Assembly: GCA_021803085.1 (NCBI GenBank)
Contig: JAJZMD010000024.1
Coordinates: forward strand, 1-57,940
DNA: 57,940 nucleotides
DNA from: Actinomycetes bacterium
Lineage (GTDB): Bacteria; Actinomycetota; Acidimicrobiia; Acidimicrobiales; RAAP-2
Reading direction: 5' to 3'
The notes under the pieces are model-generated. The model searched no databases and had not been told where the DNA came from. It saw nothing but the letters and a program-made list of their open reading frames with translations. Of the stretch, positions 18,612 to 29,525 are shown piece by piece; position 1 is the first letter of the stretch, and each line of letters begins with the position of its first letter. Position numbers and translations under genes: made by a program.

Positions 18612-19157
18612 TCAGCCCCCGTAGCTCATGCGGGTGTCCTCCATCCGAAGCAGCGGGGGCAGGTCGCCCGCGGGGCCGCCGACCGCGACGACCTCGCCCA
18701 CGAACAGCTCGTGGCTGCCGAGCAAGAGGCGGTGCCGCAGCGAGCAGTCGATCCAGGCAGCGGCGCGCGTGAGCACGGGCGCGCCAGTCGCGTGCACCTC
18801 CACGGCCTCGCCCGCCATCGAGACGACCGCGCCGCCGCCGCGCCGTTCGATCTCGTCTTCCGAGACGGGCTTCACGAAGCGCCGGACCACTGCACGGTCC
18901 TCCCGTGCGAGCAGGCTCAACGAGAAGCCCCCGCCCGCAGCGACGAGCTCGTGGGTCACGGAGGCGGCGTCGACCGCCACCCCGACGAGCTTCGGCTCGA
19001 CCGCGACCTGGAAGGCGAGGTTGGCGGTCATCAGGTTCACCCTGCCGCCCGCCGCGCTCCCCACCACGTAGAGGCCGCTCGGCATCGCCCACAGCACCCG
19101 CCGGCGGAGACGGTCGTCGACAACGTCGGGCACGCCGCCTCCGGCACGGCCCGGCAT
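18612..19157 (-). CDS. Flavin reductase-like FMN-binding protein
   Basis: A 181-residue split-barrel protein of the flavin reductase-like domain family: LWAMPSGLYVVGSAAGGRVNLMTANLAFQVAVEPKLVGVAV at the start and GSHELFVGEVVAVG near the end are typical. Members reduce FMN with NAD(P)H or bind flavin for partner oxygenases; no partner is adjacent. ATG 19157 shares one base with the stop of the gene before it (TGATG), so the two are coupled. Exact role unknown. Confidence 0.83.
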   Translation of the reverse strand: MPGRAGGGVPDVVDDRLRRRVLWAMPSGLYVVGSAAGGRVNLMTANLAFQVAVEPKLVGVAVDAASVTHELVAAGGGFSLSLLAREDRAVVRRFVKPVSEDEIERRGGGAVVSMAGEAVEVHATGAPVLTRAAAWIDCSLRHRLLLGSHELFVGEVVAVGGPAGDLPPLLRMEDTRMSYGG

Positions 19158-19672
19158 CAGAGGATCCCTGTTGTGACCGGCAGCACGGTCGTGGTCGTCG
19201 TGGGCGGCGTCGTCCCCGTGAGCACCCGGACCCGGCGCAGCACGTCGCCGAAGAGGACCGCCGCCCGGGCCCGGTCGCGTCCGAACGCGCCGAACAGCGG
19301 GGTGCTCGCAGCCGGCGACCGGTAGCACGCCTGAGCGGCGTCGTACTCGAGGCCGTAGGCGCGCGCAAGCAGCTGGGTGACCACCGTGTCGGGTGAGGGC
19401 AGCTCGTCGTTGAATGTCTGCGAGCTGGTCGCCATCGCCGCGCACACCGTGTGCGCGGCGGTGATGCCCTTGCCCGCGGCCAGCGCCTTGCGCACGTCGT
19501 TGCCGTCGCCCTCGAGCGTGCCGATGTCCTGGCCCAGGCTCGTGCTGCCCACCCAGCTCGCGAGGCGCTGCGCCGGGGTGCCCGACGCGCCGTGACCGAG
19601 GGAGACGAACGCCACGACCCCGACGGCGGCGACCACGAACGCCCCCAGCACGAGCCACCACTTGCCGATCAC
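19157..19672 (-). CDS. Membrane-anchored hypothetical protein
   Basis: 171 residues with one N-terminal membrane segment (WWLVLGAFVVAAVGVVAFVSLG, residues 5-26), so most of the chain should be outside the membrane. The exported part has two cysteines (HTVCAAM and AQACYRS) and a Thr-rich end (TTPPTTTTTVLPVTT) typical of exported actinobacterial proteins. It starts with GTG at 19672, 37 bases after tyrS. Function unknown. Confidence 0.72.
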   Translation of the reverse strand: MIGKWWLVLGAFVVAAVGVVAFVSLGHGASGTPAQRLASWVGSTSLGQDIGTLEGDGNDVRKALAAGKGITAAHTVCAAMATSSQTFNDELPSPDTVVTQLLARAYGLEYDAAQACYRSPAASTPLFGAFGRDRARAAVLFGDVLRRVRVLTGTTPPTTTTTVLPVTTGIL

Positions 19673-19709
19673 CGCGCGCGGGCCGCCTCGGTCGCCGGCG
19701 CCATCTGGT

Positions 19710-20978
19710 TCACTCGACGACGAGCAGGTGGTACTCGCGCCTCCCCCGCCGCAGCACGAGGTAGCGGTCGTGCAGCAGGTCGCCCGGGCCGAGCAACCGA
19801 TCGGGGTCGTCCACGCGCCGGTTGTTCACGTACGCGCCGCCCTGCGCGATGGCGCGGCGCGCCTCTCCCCTCGAGGCGACGAGCCCCGACGACGTCAGCG
19901 CGTCGACGAGGCCCAGCTCGCCGCTCAGGAGCGCCGAGCGCGCGACGCCGCTCGACGGCGCCTCGCCGACGACGTCGAGCAGCGTCCGCTCGTCGAGCGC
20001 CGCGATCTCCTCGCCGAACAGCGCGCGCGACGCGCGCTCCGCCTGCTGGGCCTCCGCTTCGCCGTGCACGAGGACGGTCACTTCGTGCGCGAGCGCGCGC
20101 TGCGCGGCGCGGCGCTGTGGGCGCGCTGCGGTCTCCTCGTCGAGCGCCCCGACCTCGTCGTGCTCCAAGAACGTGAAGTACCTGAGGTACGTGCCGACGA
20201 CGGCGTCCTCGGTCTTCATGAGGTACTGGTAGAAGTGGAACGGGCTCGTGAGCGCCGGGTCGAGCCACACGGCTGCTGAGGCCGTCTTGCCGAACTTCGT
20301 CCCGTCGGGCTTCAAGACGAGCGGCGTCGTCATCCCGTGCGCCGTCTTCCCGGACAGCTTCCGGATGAGCTCGACGCCCATCGTGATGTTGCCCCACTGG
20401 TCGCTCCCGCCGACCTGCAGCTCGCAGCCGTAGTCCTCGTGGAGGCGGAGGAAGTCGTAGGCCTGGAGGAGCATGTAGCTGAACTCGGTGTACGAGATCC
20501 CCTGGTCCGGGCGCTCGAAGCGCGAGCGGACGGCTTCCTTGGCCACCATCTGGTTCACGGTGAAGTGCTTGCCGACGTCGCGGAGGAAGTCGATGACACC
20601 CAGCGCGGAGAGCCACGCGCTGTTGTCGAGCACGAGACCGTCGGCGAGGTCGATGAAGCGTGCGAGCTGCGGCCGGATGCCCTCGAGGTGGGCTGCGAGC
20701 TGCTCGGCGGAGAGGAGCGGCCGCTCGTCGGTCTTGCCTCCCGGGTCCCCGATCATGCCGGTGCCCCCGCCGCAGAGCGCGATGGGCCGGTGGCCGGCGA
20801 GCTGGAAGCGGCGGAGCGTCGCGAGCTGGAGCAGGCTCCCGATGTGGAGGCTGGCGTTCGAAGGGTCGAAGCCGACGTACAGGGTCAACCGGTCGTCGTC
20901 GAGGCGGGACCAGAGACGCTCGTCGGTCACCTGGTGCACCACCTTGCGGAAGCGGAGGTCCTCGGACAGGGTCGGCAC
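19710..20978 (-). CDS. tyrS: Tyrosyl-tRNA synthetase
   Basis: A 422-residue class I synthetase charging tRNA-Tyr. The HIGH-type motif is SLHIGSLL, the tyrosine pocket includes YMLLQAYDFL and GGSDQWGNI, and the KMSKS loop is degenerate as KFGKT. The C-terminal S4-like domain (GLVASRGEARRAIAQGGAYVNNRRV) is complete. Start GTG 20978; a TATGGC box lies about 11 bases upstream. Bacterial-type TyrS length is normal. Confidence 0.96.
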   Translation of the reverse strand: MPTLSEDLRFRKVVHQVTDERLWSRLDDDRLTLYVGFDPSNASLHIGSLLQLATLRRFQLAGHRPIALCGGGTGMIGDPGGKTDERPLLSAEQLAAHLEGIRPQLARFIDLADGLVLDNSAWLSALGVIDFLRDVGKHFTVNQMVAKEAVRSRFERPDQGISYTEFSYMLLQAYDFLRLHEDYGCELQVGGSDQWGNITMGVELIRKLSGKTAHGMTTPLVLKPDGTKFGKTASAAVWLDPALTSPFHFYQYLMKTEDAVVGTYLRYFTFLEHDEVGALDEETAARPQRRAAQRALAHEVTVLVHGEAEAQQAERASRALFGEEIAALDERTLLDVVGEAPSSGVARSALLSGELGLVDALTSSGLVASRGEARRAIAQGGAYVNNRRVDDPDRLLGPGDLLHDRYLVLRRGRREYHLLVVE

Positions 20979-21040
20979 CGGACCAGCCTGCCATATCCCG
21001 CGTTCTGCCCTTTCGCCGCGCGCCCTCGTCGCGCGGCGCC

Positions 21041-22747
21041 CTACGCCGTTCCGGGCTGCAGCCCGACGCCCCGCAGCGCGTCGCCGACGGCCGCGTGCAC
21101 CCGGCCGTGCACGGCCACGTTCACCTGCCGGGACACCACCCGCGCCCGGACCACCGTGACGCCCTCGCCTCGGCACGCCGCCTGCACCGCCTCTTCCAGC
21201 TCTGAGAGCGTGGCCACGTCCGCGGTCCGATGCCCGAGCCCCGCTGCCGCGCGCACCACGTCGGGCGCCTGGGGCGTCGCGAAGAGCCGCTCGAACCGGG
21301 CCCTGTCGACGGCGTCCGCCTGCTCCAAGAACTCGAAGATGCCGCCACCGCCGTTGTCGACCACCACGATGGTGCAGGGCATGCGCTGCGCCCCGCACGG
21401 CGCGACGAGCGACGACAGGTCGTGGAAGAACGCGAGGTCTCCTACCAGCGCGAGCACCGGGCCCGTCGCCGCGGCCGCCGCGCCCATGGCGGTCGAGCAC
21501 ACGCCGTCGATGCCGTTCGCGCCGCGGTTGGCGAGCACCTTCGGCGGCGCAGGTCGCGGCAGGCAGAACCACTCGAGGTCGCGCACCGGCATCGACGAGG
21601 AGACCACGACGGTCGTGCCCGCGGGCACCTCGGCGAAGAGCCGGCGCGCGACGAGCGGCTCGCTGAAGCAGTCCCCGCCGAGGGCCGCGTCGACGGCCTC
21701 CTGCGCGACGCGCTCGGCGTCCTGCCACCCTTCGAGCCAGCCGGGGGACGGCGCAGGTCGCGGGACGCGCCGCGCGGCGGCGAGCCACGCCTCGGGGTCG
21801 GCGCGGTGGACGACGGCGGCGCGGCGGTCCGCGTCGTCCCACCGCCACCACGGATCGACCGCGATCGTCGCCGCCTGGGACAGGAAGGCGGGGACCGCCT
21901 TCGACGCCCACGGCGAGCCCAGCCGGACGACCGCGTCCGGCCGGAGCGCCGCCGGCGCGTGGCGTGCGATCGCGTCGGCCGCCGCGACGACGTGGGGGTG
22001 GGGGACCCGGCACCCCGAACGCGGGTCGGCGAGCACCGGCCAGCCGAGCCACTCGGCCAGCGCGAGCACGCCCGCGGGCGACCCGCAGCCCGCCCCGGCG
22101 AGAAGGACGCCGTTGGCGGCCGGCCAGGTCCACCCCTCGGCGGCGCCGGCGTGGGACACGACGCGGTGCGCGGCCTCACCGGCGGGCCGTCCCTCGGGCA
22201 GCGGCCCCGGCTCGCAGGCGAGCGGCTCGCGGAACGCCAGGTTCAGGTGGACGGGCCCCGGACCCAGAGGGCCCGAGATCGCTTCGGCCACCGCACGCGC
22301 CGCGAGAGACCGCCACGACCACGCGGCCTCCTCGACGGGGACGCCCGGGTCCGCTGCCCAACGGAGCACGCCAGGGTAGATGCCCCGCTGGTCGATGGTC
22401 TGAGGCGCGCCGACGCCGTGGAGCTCCGGGGGGCGGTCGGCGGTGCAGACGATCAGCGGGACGCGCCCGTAGTGGGCTTCGACGACCGCCGGGTGGAGCT
22501 CTGCCGCCGCGGTGCCGCTCGTCACGGAGACGACGACGGGACGCCCGGTCGCGCCGGCGAGCCCGAGGGCGAAGAACCCCGCCCCTCGCTCGTCCAGCCG
22601 GACGTGCAGGCGGATCGCCCCGTTCCCGGCGAGCGCGAGCGCGAGCGGGGTCGAGCGCGAACCGGGGCAGACCACGGCGTCGCGCACGCCGGCTCGAACC
22701 CACTCGTCGGCGAGGGTCGCCGCGAAGGTGGCCTGGACTACGCTCAC
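21041..22747 (-). CDS. menD: MenD: SEPHCHC synthase
   Basis: A 568-residue ThDP-dependent enzyme that adds 2-oxoglutarate to isochorismate, first committed step to menaquinone. The N-terminal PYR domain has VVCPGSRSTPLALAL and RLDERGAGFFALGLA, with the catalytic Glu. The C-terminal PP domain has GDLAFFHDLSSL and VVVDNGGGGIFEFL for Mg-diphosphate. Start is GTG 22747. Only 5 bases separate its start codon from that of menH on the other strand. No menF/isochorismate synthase gene is in view. Confidence 0.96.
   Translation of the reverse strand: MSVVQATFAATLADEWVRAGVRDAVVCPGSRSTPLALALAGNGAIRLHVRLDERGAGFFALGLAGATGRPVVVSVTSGTAAAELHPAVVEAHYGRVPLIVCTADRPPELHGVGAPQTIDQRGIYPGVLRWAADPGVPVEEAAWSWRSLAARAVAEAISGPLGPGPVHLNLAFREPLACEPGPLPEGRPAGEAAHRVVSHAGAAEGWTWPAANGVLLAGAGCGSPAGVLALAEWLGWPVLADPRSGCRVPHPHVVAAADAIARHAPAALRPDAVVRLGSPWASKAVPAFLSQAATIAVDPWWRWDDADRRAAVVHRADPEAWLAAARRVPRPAPSPGWLEGWQDAERVAQEAVDAALGGDCFSEPLVARRLFAEVPAGTTVVVSSSMPVRDLEWFCLPRPAPPKVLANRGANGIDGVCSTAMGAAAAATGPVLALVGDLAFFHDLSSLVAPCGAQRMPCTIVVVDNGGGGIFEFLEQADAVDRARFERLFATPQAPDVVRAAAGLGHRTADVATLSELEEAVQAACRGEGVTVVRARVVSRQVNVAVHGRVHAAVGDALRGVGLQPGTA
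22739..22744 (+). promoter_or_regulatory. Leaderless -10 box of menH inside the menD start region
   Basis: TACGCT, 8 bases before the menH GTG, overlaps the first codons of menD on the other strand. I see no equivalent box for menD, whose promoter must lie inside menH. Confidence 0.5.
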
Positions 22748-22752
22748 CGCAC

Positions 22753-23520
22753 GTGCTGCACGCGGAGTCGAGCGGGTCGGGTCCGCGGCTCGTGCTCGCG
22801 CACGGGTTCACCCAGACCGCGAGGTCGTGGGGACGCTTCGCCGATCTCGTGGGCGCAGGCCGGGAGCTCGTCCGCGTCGACCTTCCCGGCCACGGGGGAT
22901 CCGCCGCCGTACGGGCGAACCTCGTCGAGTGCGGCGCGCTCCTCGCGGAGGTCGCCGGGGCAGGCGGGGTGGCCTTCGACCTCCTCGGCTACTCGCTCGG
23001 CGCCCGCGTCGCCCTGCACGCCGCGCTCGGCCGCCCCGACGGGCTCGGCCGCCTCGTCCTCATCGGCGCGACCGGGGGCATCGAGGACGCTCCGGCACGC
23101 GACACGCGGCGACGGCGCGACCTCGACCTGGCCGCGGAGGTGGAGGCGGACGCGGACGCGTTCCTCGTGCGTTGGGTGGCCCAGCCGATGTTCGCCGCGC
23201 TGGGCGACCCCGGCATGGAGCAGCGGCGCCGCAACACCCCGGCCGGCCTCGCCTCGAGCTTGCGGCTCGCGGGCACCGGAGCCCAGGAGCCGTTGTGGGA
23301 TCGCCTCTTCGAGCTTCGAGCTCCTCTCCTCGCGCTCGCAGGCGCGGACGACGTGCGGTTCGCCCTCGCGGCGGCGCGCCTCGCCACGGCCGCGCCGGCC
23401 GCGGTCTTCTCCCTCGTCCCGGGCGCGGGGCACGCGGCGCACCTCGCCCAGCCGGAGCTGTGCGCCGGGATCGTCCGCCGCTTCCTCGACGCCGGGCGGC
23501 CGGTCCGCACGGGGCCCTGA
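22753..23520 (+). CDS. menH: MenH-like alpha/beta hydrolase (SHCHC synthase)
   Basis: A 255-residue alpha/beta hydrolase. The oxyanion/HG motif is LVLAHGFTQTARSW, the nucleophile elbow LGYSLGARV, the acid in LAGADDVRF and the His in GAGHAAHL, so the triad is complete. Divergence from menD and proximity to menA, menB and menE identify it as the enzyme removing pyruvate from SEPHCHC; the fold alone would not. The start GTG 22753 is the only one leaving HAESSGSGPRLVLAHG at the usual distance. Confidence 0.88.
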   Translation: MLHAESSGSGPRLVLAHGFTQTARSWGRFADLVGAGRELVRVDLPGHGGSAAVRANLVECGALLAEVAGAGGVAFDLLGYSLGARVALHAALGRPDGLGRLVLIGATGGIEDAPARDTRRRRDLDLAAEVEADADAFLVRWVAQPMFAALGDPGMEQRRRNTPAGLASSLRLAGTGAQEPLWDRLFELRAPLLALAGADDVRFALAAARLATAAPAAVFSLVPGAGHAAHLAQPELCAGIVRRFLDAGRPVRTGP

Positions 23521-23540
23521 CCGCACCCGGCACCGGGGGC

Positions 23541-24467
23541 TCACAGCACGATCCCGAGCGCGAGCAGAGCGCCCACCGCGAGCTGAAGCTGCCCCGTCCT
23601 CGCAAGGACCGCCAGCAGCTCCCGTCCGCTCGCGCCGTCGAGCACCGCACGCGAAGGCCGCAGCGCAAGGGGGAGCGCGCCCAGCGCGACGAGCGCCCAG
23701 GGGCGGACCACCGCCGCGCCCGCGATCCCCGCCACGACCCCTGCGAGGGACCCGACGTACAGCCAGCGGGCGCGCCGGGGGCCGACGCGCACCGCGAGGG
23801 TCCGCTTCCCCGCCGCCGCGTCCCCCGCCACGTCGCGCAGGTTGTTCGCCTCCAAGAGCGCGGTCGAGAGGAGCCCGACCGGGACGCACACCCACCACAG
23901 GCCGAACGCCTGGCGCTGCACGTACGCGGAGCCCACCGTCGCGACGACGCCGAAGAAGAGGAAGACGAACGCTTCACCGAGCCCGAGGTAGCCGTAGGGC
24001 CTCGGTCCGCCCGTGTAGAGCCACCCGGCGACGACGCACGCCGCGCCCACAGGGACGAGCCACCACGTGGTCGACGCGGCCAGCGCGAGACCCGCCGCGC
24101 CAGCGACCCCGAAGCACGCGAGCGCCGCTCGCCGGACCGACTCGGGGGTCGCCGAGCCCGACGCGACGAGGCGCAGCGGCCCGACACGTCCTCGGTCCGT
24201 GCCGCGGACCCCGTCGGAGTAGTCGTTCGCGTAGTTCGTGCCGACCTGCAGGGCGAGCGCGACGACGAGCGCCAACCCCGCGCGCCACCAGATGACCTCC
24301 TCCGGGCCGGCGACCAGCCGTCCGCCGCCGGGTGCGCCGCTCCGCAGCCACCACCCCACGGCGGTTCCCACGACGACCGGCACGGCCGCCGCCGGGAGCG
24401 TCCGGGGCCGCGCGCCGGCCACCCAGCGCGACAGCGGCCCCGGGACCGCCGCGGGCGCCGTGCTCAC
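23541..24467 (-). CDS. menA: 1,4-dihydroxy-2-naphthoate polyprenyltransferase
   Basis: A 308-residue integral membrane UbiA-family prenyltransferase joining DHNA to a polyprenyl diphosphate. The two Asp-rich motifs are NYANDYSDGVRGTD and NNLRDVAGDAAAGKRT. About eight to nine hydrophobic helices are visible, and ARPRTLPAAAVPVVVGTA is the family's opening. It lies 18 bases after menB, so they form one unit. It ends 20 bases from the convergent menH stop. Confidence 0.95.
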   Translation of the reverse strand: MSTAPAAVPGPLSRWVAGARPRTLPAAAVPVVVGTAVGWWLRSGAPGGGRLVAGPEEVIWWRAGLALVVALALQVGTNYANDYSDGVRGTDRGRVGPLRLVASGSATPESVRRAALACFGVAGAAGLALAASTTWWLVPVGAACVVAGWLYTGGPRPYGYLGLGEAFVFLFFGVVATVGSAYVQRQAFGLWWVCVPVGLLSTALLEANNLRDVAGDAAAGKRTLAVRVGPRRARWLYVGSLAGVVAGIAGAAVVRPWALVALGALPLALRPSRAVLDGASGRELLAVLARTGQLQLAVGALLALGIVL

Positions 24468-24485
24468 GAGCGGCTCAGCTCTTCG

Positions 24486-25385
24486 TCAGGGACGGCGGGG
24501 AAATCTCGAGAAGTCGGGCGCTCGTCGCCCGACGTACGCGTCGCGCCCCTCCTGCCCCTCCTCGGTCATGTAGAACAGCATGGTCGCGTCCCCCGCGAGC
24601 TGTTGGACGCCCGCGAGGCCGTCGTCTGCAGCGTTCATGCCGGCCTTCAGCATGCGCAACGCGATCGGGCTCAGCGCGAGCATCCGACGGCACCACGCCG
24701 CGGTCTCGGACTCGAGCTCCGCGAGCGGGACCACCGCGTTCACGAGACCCCAGTCGAGCGCCTCCTTCGCGCCGTACTGGCGGCAGAGGAACCAGACCTC
24801 CTTCGCCCGCTTGAGCCCGATCGTGCGAGCGAGCAGGCCCGCGCCGTAGCCGCCGTCGAAGCTCCCGACCTTCGGCCCCGTCTGGCCGAAGCGCGCGTTG
24901 TCGGCCGCGACCGTGAGGTCGCACACCAGGTGGAGGACGTGCCCGCCCCCGATCGCGTACCCGGCGACGCTCGCGAGGACAGGCTTCGGGAGCCGCCGGA
25001 TCTGGACCTGGAGGTCGAGCACGTTCAGCCGGCCCACGCCGCGACGCGCCAGCTCGTCGTCGCCGACGTAGCCGTCGTCGCCGCGGATCCGCTGGTCGCC
25101 GCCCGAGCAGAACGCGTCGGGCCCATCGCCTCGCAGCACCACGACGCCGACCTCGGGGTCGTCGCGGGCCAGCTCGAAGGCCTTCGACAGCTCCGACACG
25201 GTCTGCGGCCGGAAGGCGTTGCGCACCTCGGGGCGGCAGATCGTGATCCGCGCGATCCCTTCCGCCGTCTCGTAGCGGATGTCCCGCCATTCGCCGGCCG
25301 CTTCGAACTCCGGGAGCGGGAGCGCGCGCAGCTCGTCGAGCGGGTCGATGGGCCTGCCGGAGACGACCGTGTCCACCGCGTCCAT
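24486..25385 (-). CDS. menB: 1,4-dihydroxy-2-naphthoyl-CoA synthase
   Basis: A 299-residue crotonase-fold enzyme cyclising o-succinylbenzoyl-CoA. Landmarks are [28 protein letters not shown] (oxyanion hole and family-specific Asp), [40 protein letters not shown] and the terminal [26 protein letters not shown]. It appears complete and lacks nothing catalytic. ATG 25385 is divergent from menE with a 21-bp gap. Confidence 0.97.
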   Translation of the reverse strand: MDAVDTVVSGRPIDPLDELRALPLPEFEAAGEWRDIRYETAEGIARITICRPEVRNAFRPQTVSELSKAFELARDDPEVGVVVLRGDGPDAFCSGGDQRIRGDDGYVGDDELARRGVGRLNVLDLQVQIRRLPKPVLASVAGYAIGGGHVLHLVCDLTVAADNARFGQTGPKVGSFDGGYGAGLLARTIGLKRAKEVWFLCRQYGAKEALDWGLVNAVVPLAELESETAAWCRRMLALSPIALRMLKAGMNAADDGLAGVQQLAGDATMLFYMTEEGQEGRDAYVGRRAPDFSRFPRRP

Positions 25386-25406
25386 GGCCCTCTAACCTAC
25401 CGGCAG
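25386..25406. promoter_or_regulatory. Overlapping back-to-back -10 boxes for menB and menE
   Basis: In a 21-bp gap, TAACCT (25393-25398, plus) and TAGGTT (25394-25399, minus) share five base pairs and each lies exactly 8 bases from its start codon. Both transcripts would be leaderless and mutually exclusive at any moment. Confidence 0.65.
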
Positions 25407-26558
25407 GTGCCGGAGCTCGTCGCAATCGATCTCCCCGGTGGACCCGGGTTTCTGGACGCGTTGCGAGCGGCCTGGGACGCCGGCGACGCCGTCGCGCCGC
25501 TCGATGGGCGGCTTCCCCCTGCCGCCGCGCGCGCGCTCCTCCGCGCGCTCGCGCCGACGAAGGTGATCGCTCCCGACGGCGACGTCGTCACGCTCGAAGG
25601 CGGCATCCCGGTCGAAGAGGGGGACGCCGTCGTGGTCGCGACGAGCGGGTCGACCGGCAGGCCGCGCGGGGTCGTGCTCACGCACGACGCGATCGACGCG
25701 AGCGCGCGGGCGACGAGCGCACGCCTCGCCGTCGACCCCGGCCGGCACCGCTGGCTCGCGTGCCTCCCGCTCTCCCACATCGGGGGCCTGTCGGTGCTGA
25801 CGCGCTCGCTCGTCACCGGGACCCCGTGCACCGTGCTCCCGGGCTTCGACGCCGACGTGGTCGAGTCCGTCGCCCGACGGGGCGACGCCACGCACACGTC
25901 GCTCGTCGCGACGGCCCTCGACCGGGTCGACCCTGCGCTCTTCGCATGCATCCTGCTCGGCGGCGCGGCGCCACCGCACGTGCTCCCCGCCAACGTCGTC
26001 GCCACCTACGGCATGACCGAGACCGGCTCGGGCGTCGTCTACGACGGCGTCCCGCTCGAGGGTGTGGACGTGGCGGTGGGAACCGGGCGTGCCGGGGAGG
26101 GCCGCGCCGGAGAGGTGCTCCTCCGCGGCCCCATGCTGCTGCGCGCCTATCGCGACGGGACCGACCCGAGGGTGCCCGGCCCCGACGGGCGCGGCGGGTG
26201 GCTCCCGACGGGCGACGGGGGGGCGCTGTCCGGCCGCCGCCTCGTCGTCGACGGCCGGCTCACAGAGGTGATCACCACCGGCGGCGAGAAGGTGTGGCCG
26301 GTCCCCGTCGAGCAGGCGATCGCCGCCCTCGCCTCCGTCGCCGACGTCGCGGTGTGGAGGCGGCCGGACCCCGAGTGGGGCGAACGGGTGGTCGCGTGGG
26401 TCGTCCCCGCCGACCCCTCGGCTCCGCCCCAGCTCGTCTCCCTCGTCGAGGCGGTGCGGGCGACGCTGCCGCCCTGGGCCGCGCCCAAGGAGCTGGTGCT
26501 CACCGACCGCCTGCCGCGCACGGCGTCGGGAAAGCTCCGGCGGGCGGGGCTCTCCTGA
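25407..26558 (+). CDS. menE: o-Succinylbenzoate-CoA ligase
   Basis: A 383-residue, short actinobacterial-type acyl-adenylating enzyme producing OSB-CoA for MenB. The P-loop-like VATSGSTGRPRGVVLTH, YGMTETGSGVVYDG, and the C-terminal hinge and lysine in LPRTASGKLRRAGL are present. The N-terminal domain is about 100 residues shorter than in general acyl-CoA synthetases, as is usual for MenE in this phylum. GTG start supported by the TAACCT box 8 bases away. Confidence 0.94.
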   Translation: MPELVAIDLPGGPGFLDALRAAWDAGDAVAPLDGRLPPAAARALLRALAPTKVIAPDGDVVTLEGGIPVEEGDAVVVATSGSTGRPRGVVLTHDAIDASARATSARLAVDPGRHRWLACLPLSHIGGLSVLTRSLVTGTPCTVLPGFDADVVESVARRGDATHTSLVATALDRVDPALFACILLGGAAPPHVLPANVVATYGMTETGSGVVYDGVPLEGVDVAVGTGRAGEGRAGEVLLRGPMLLRAYRDGTDPRVPGPDGRGGWLPTGDGGALSGRRLVVDGRLTEVITTGGEKVWPVPVEQAIAALASVADVAVWRRPDPEWGERVVAWVVPADPSAPPQLVSLVEAVRATLPPWAAPKELVLTDRLPRTASGKLRRAGLS

Positions 26559-26593
26559 CGACGCCTGGCTCCGGGGAGGCGGGCCTCCCTGAC

Positions 26594-26617
26594 GACGCCT
26601 GCCTCTGCGCAGGCGTC
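26594..26617. terminator. Bidirectional terminator hairpin after menE
   Basis: A perfect 9-bp stem (GACGCCTGC / GCAGGCGTC) with a 6-base loop sits between convergent menE and the SDR gene; GGAGGC-GG-GCCTCC at 26575-26588 forms a second hairpin beside it. No T-run follows, which is common in GC-rich actinobacteria. Confidence 0.6.
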
Positions 26618-26637
26618 CACACCCACGGACGCGCCGG

Positions 26638-27405
26638 CTACGCGATGCCTCCGGACGGCCGGCTCGTCGCGCCGCCGTCCACGGTGAAGACGGTGCCGGT
26701 GACCCACGACGCCTCGTCGGAGACGAGGAAGAGGGCCGCCGCCGCGACGTCGTCGGGCTCGCCGATGCGGCGCATCGGGATCTGGGAGGCGACCAGCTCC
26801 TCGTGGGGCTCCCACAGCGCACGGGCGAAGCGGGTGCGGACGAGACCGGGCGCGATCGCGTTCACCCGCACGCCGGGCGCGAGCTCGTACGCGAGCTGCC
26901 TGGTGACGTGGATCACCGCGGCCTTCGTGGCGCTGTACCAGCCGATGCCGGGCTCGGGGCCGAAGCCGCCGGCGGAAGCGATGTTCAGGATCGACCCTCC
27001 CCTGTCGCGCAGCGCTGCGGCGTACGCCGCCTGGCACCACGCGAGGACGCCCAGGAGGTTGACCTCCAGCGTCTTGGTCGCCCGCTCGCGGTCGATCTCG
27101 AGGAGCGGGCCGAAGTGGGGGTTGGTCGCGGCATTGTTGACCAGGATGTCCAGCGCGCCGAACCGCTCGATGGTCGCCTCGACGCACGAGGTCACCTGCG
27201 CGGGGTCCCCGGCGTGCGCGACGTGCCAGGCCACCTCGCCGTCCGAGCCGGCGAGCCCGTCGGCGGCCGCCGCCAGGGCGTCGGCCCTCCTCGACGAGAG
27301 CATCACGGAAGCTCCCGCCTCCGCGTAGCGCCGCGCGATCGCAAGCCCGATGCCCCGGCTCGCACCGGTGACCAGCGCGACCTTGCCGTCGAGCCGCACG
27401 TCCAT
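26638..27405 (-). CDS. Short-chain dehydrogenase/reductase
   Basis: A 255-residue classical SDR. The NAD(P) motif is [13 protein letters not shown], the NNAA motif is at about residue 90, and the catalytic Ser-Tyr-Lys is in [23 protein letters not shown]. The end [15 protein letters not shown] is typical. The residue after the second strand (SSRR) favours NADP. It resembles 3-oxoacyl-ACP reductase-like oxidoreductases acting on unknown substrates; no pathway neighbour narrows it. ATG 27405 is set by TAGCGT 8 bases upstream. Confidence 0.88.
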   Translation of the reverse strand: MDVRLDGKVALVTGASRGIGLAIARRYAEAGASVMLSSRRADALAAAADGLAGSDGEVAWHVAHAGDPAQVTSCVEATIERFGALDILVNNAATNPHFGPLLEIDRERATKTLEVNLLGVLAWCQAAYAAALRDRGGSILNIASAGGFGPEPGIGWYSATKAAVIHVTRQLAYELAPGVRVNAIAPGLVRTRFARALWEPHEELVASQIPMRRIGEPDDVAAAALFLVSDEASWVTGTVFTVDGGATSRPSGGIA

Positions 27406-27450
27406 AGCCGACCACGCTATCGACGCGCCGGCGCCCCTACCATCGGCGTC
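27406..27450. promoter_or_regulatory. Divergent leaderless promoters for the SDR and YyaL-type genes
   Basis: Minus strand: TAGCGT (27414-27419), 8 bases from the SDR ATG. Plus strand: TACCAT (27438-27443), 7 bases from the GTG at 27451. Neither start codon has an SD sequence. Confidence 0.6.
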
Positions 27451-29475
<2,025 letters not shown>

Positions 29476-29525
29476 GCTCGTCTGGCCGCCCGGCGCGTCG
29501 ACCGGGTCTGCATCGAGGAGGTGAG

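Noticed and set aside
21230-24295. Very long open frames on the plus strand (over 1000 codons) opposite menD and menA
   Set aside because: They are antisense shadows of GC-rich genes: Arg/Gly/Pro-rich, without domain motifs, and they conflict with complete, motif-rich menD, menH and menA.
26554-26601. CCTGACGACGCCTG direct repeat as a transposon target duplication
   Set aside because: The copies at 26554 and 26588 flank only 20 bp and overlap terminator hairpins; no mobile gene is present.
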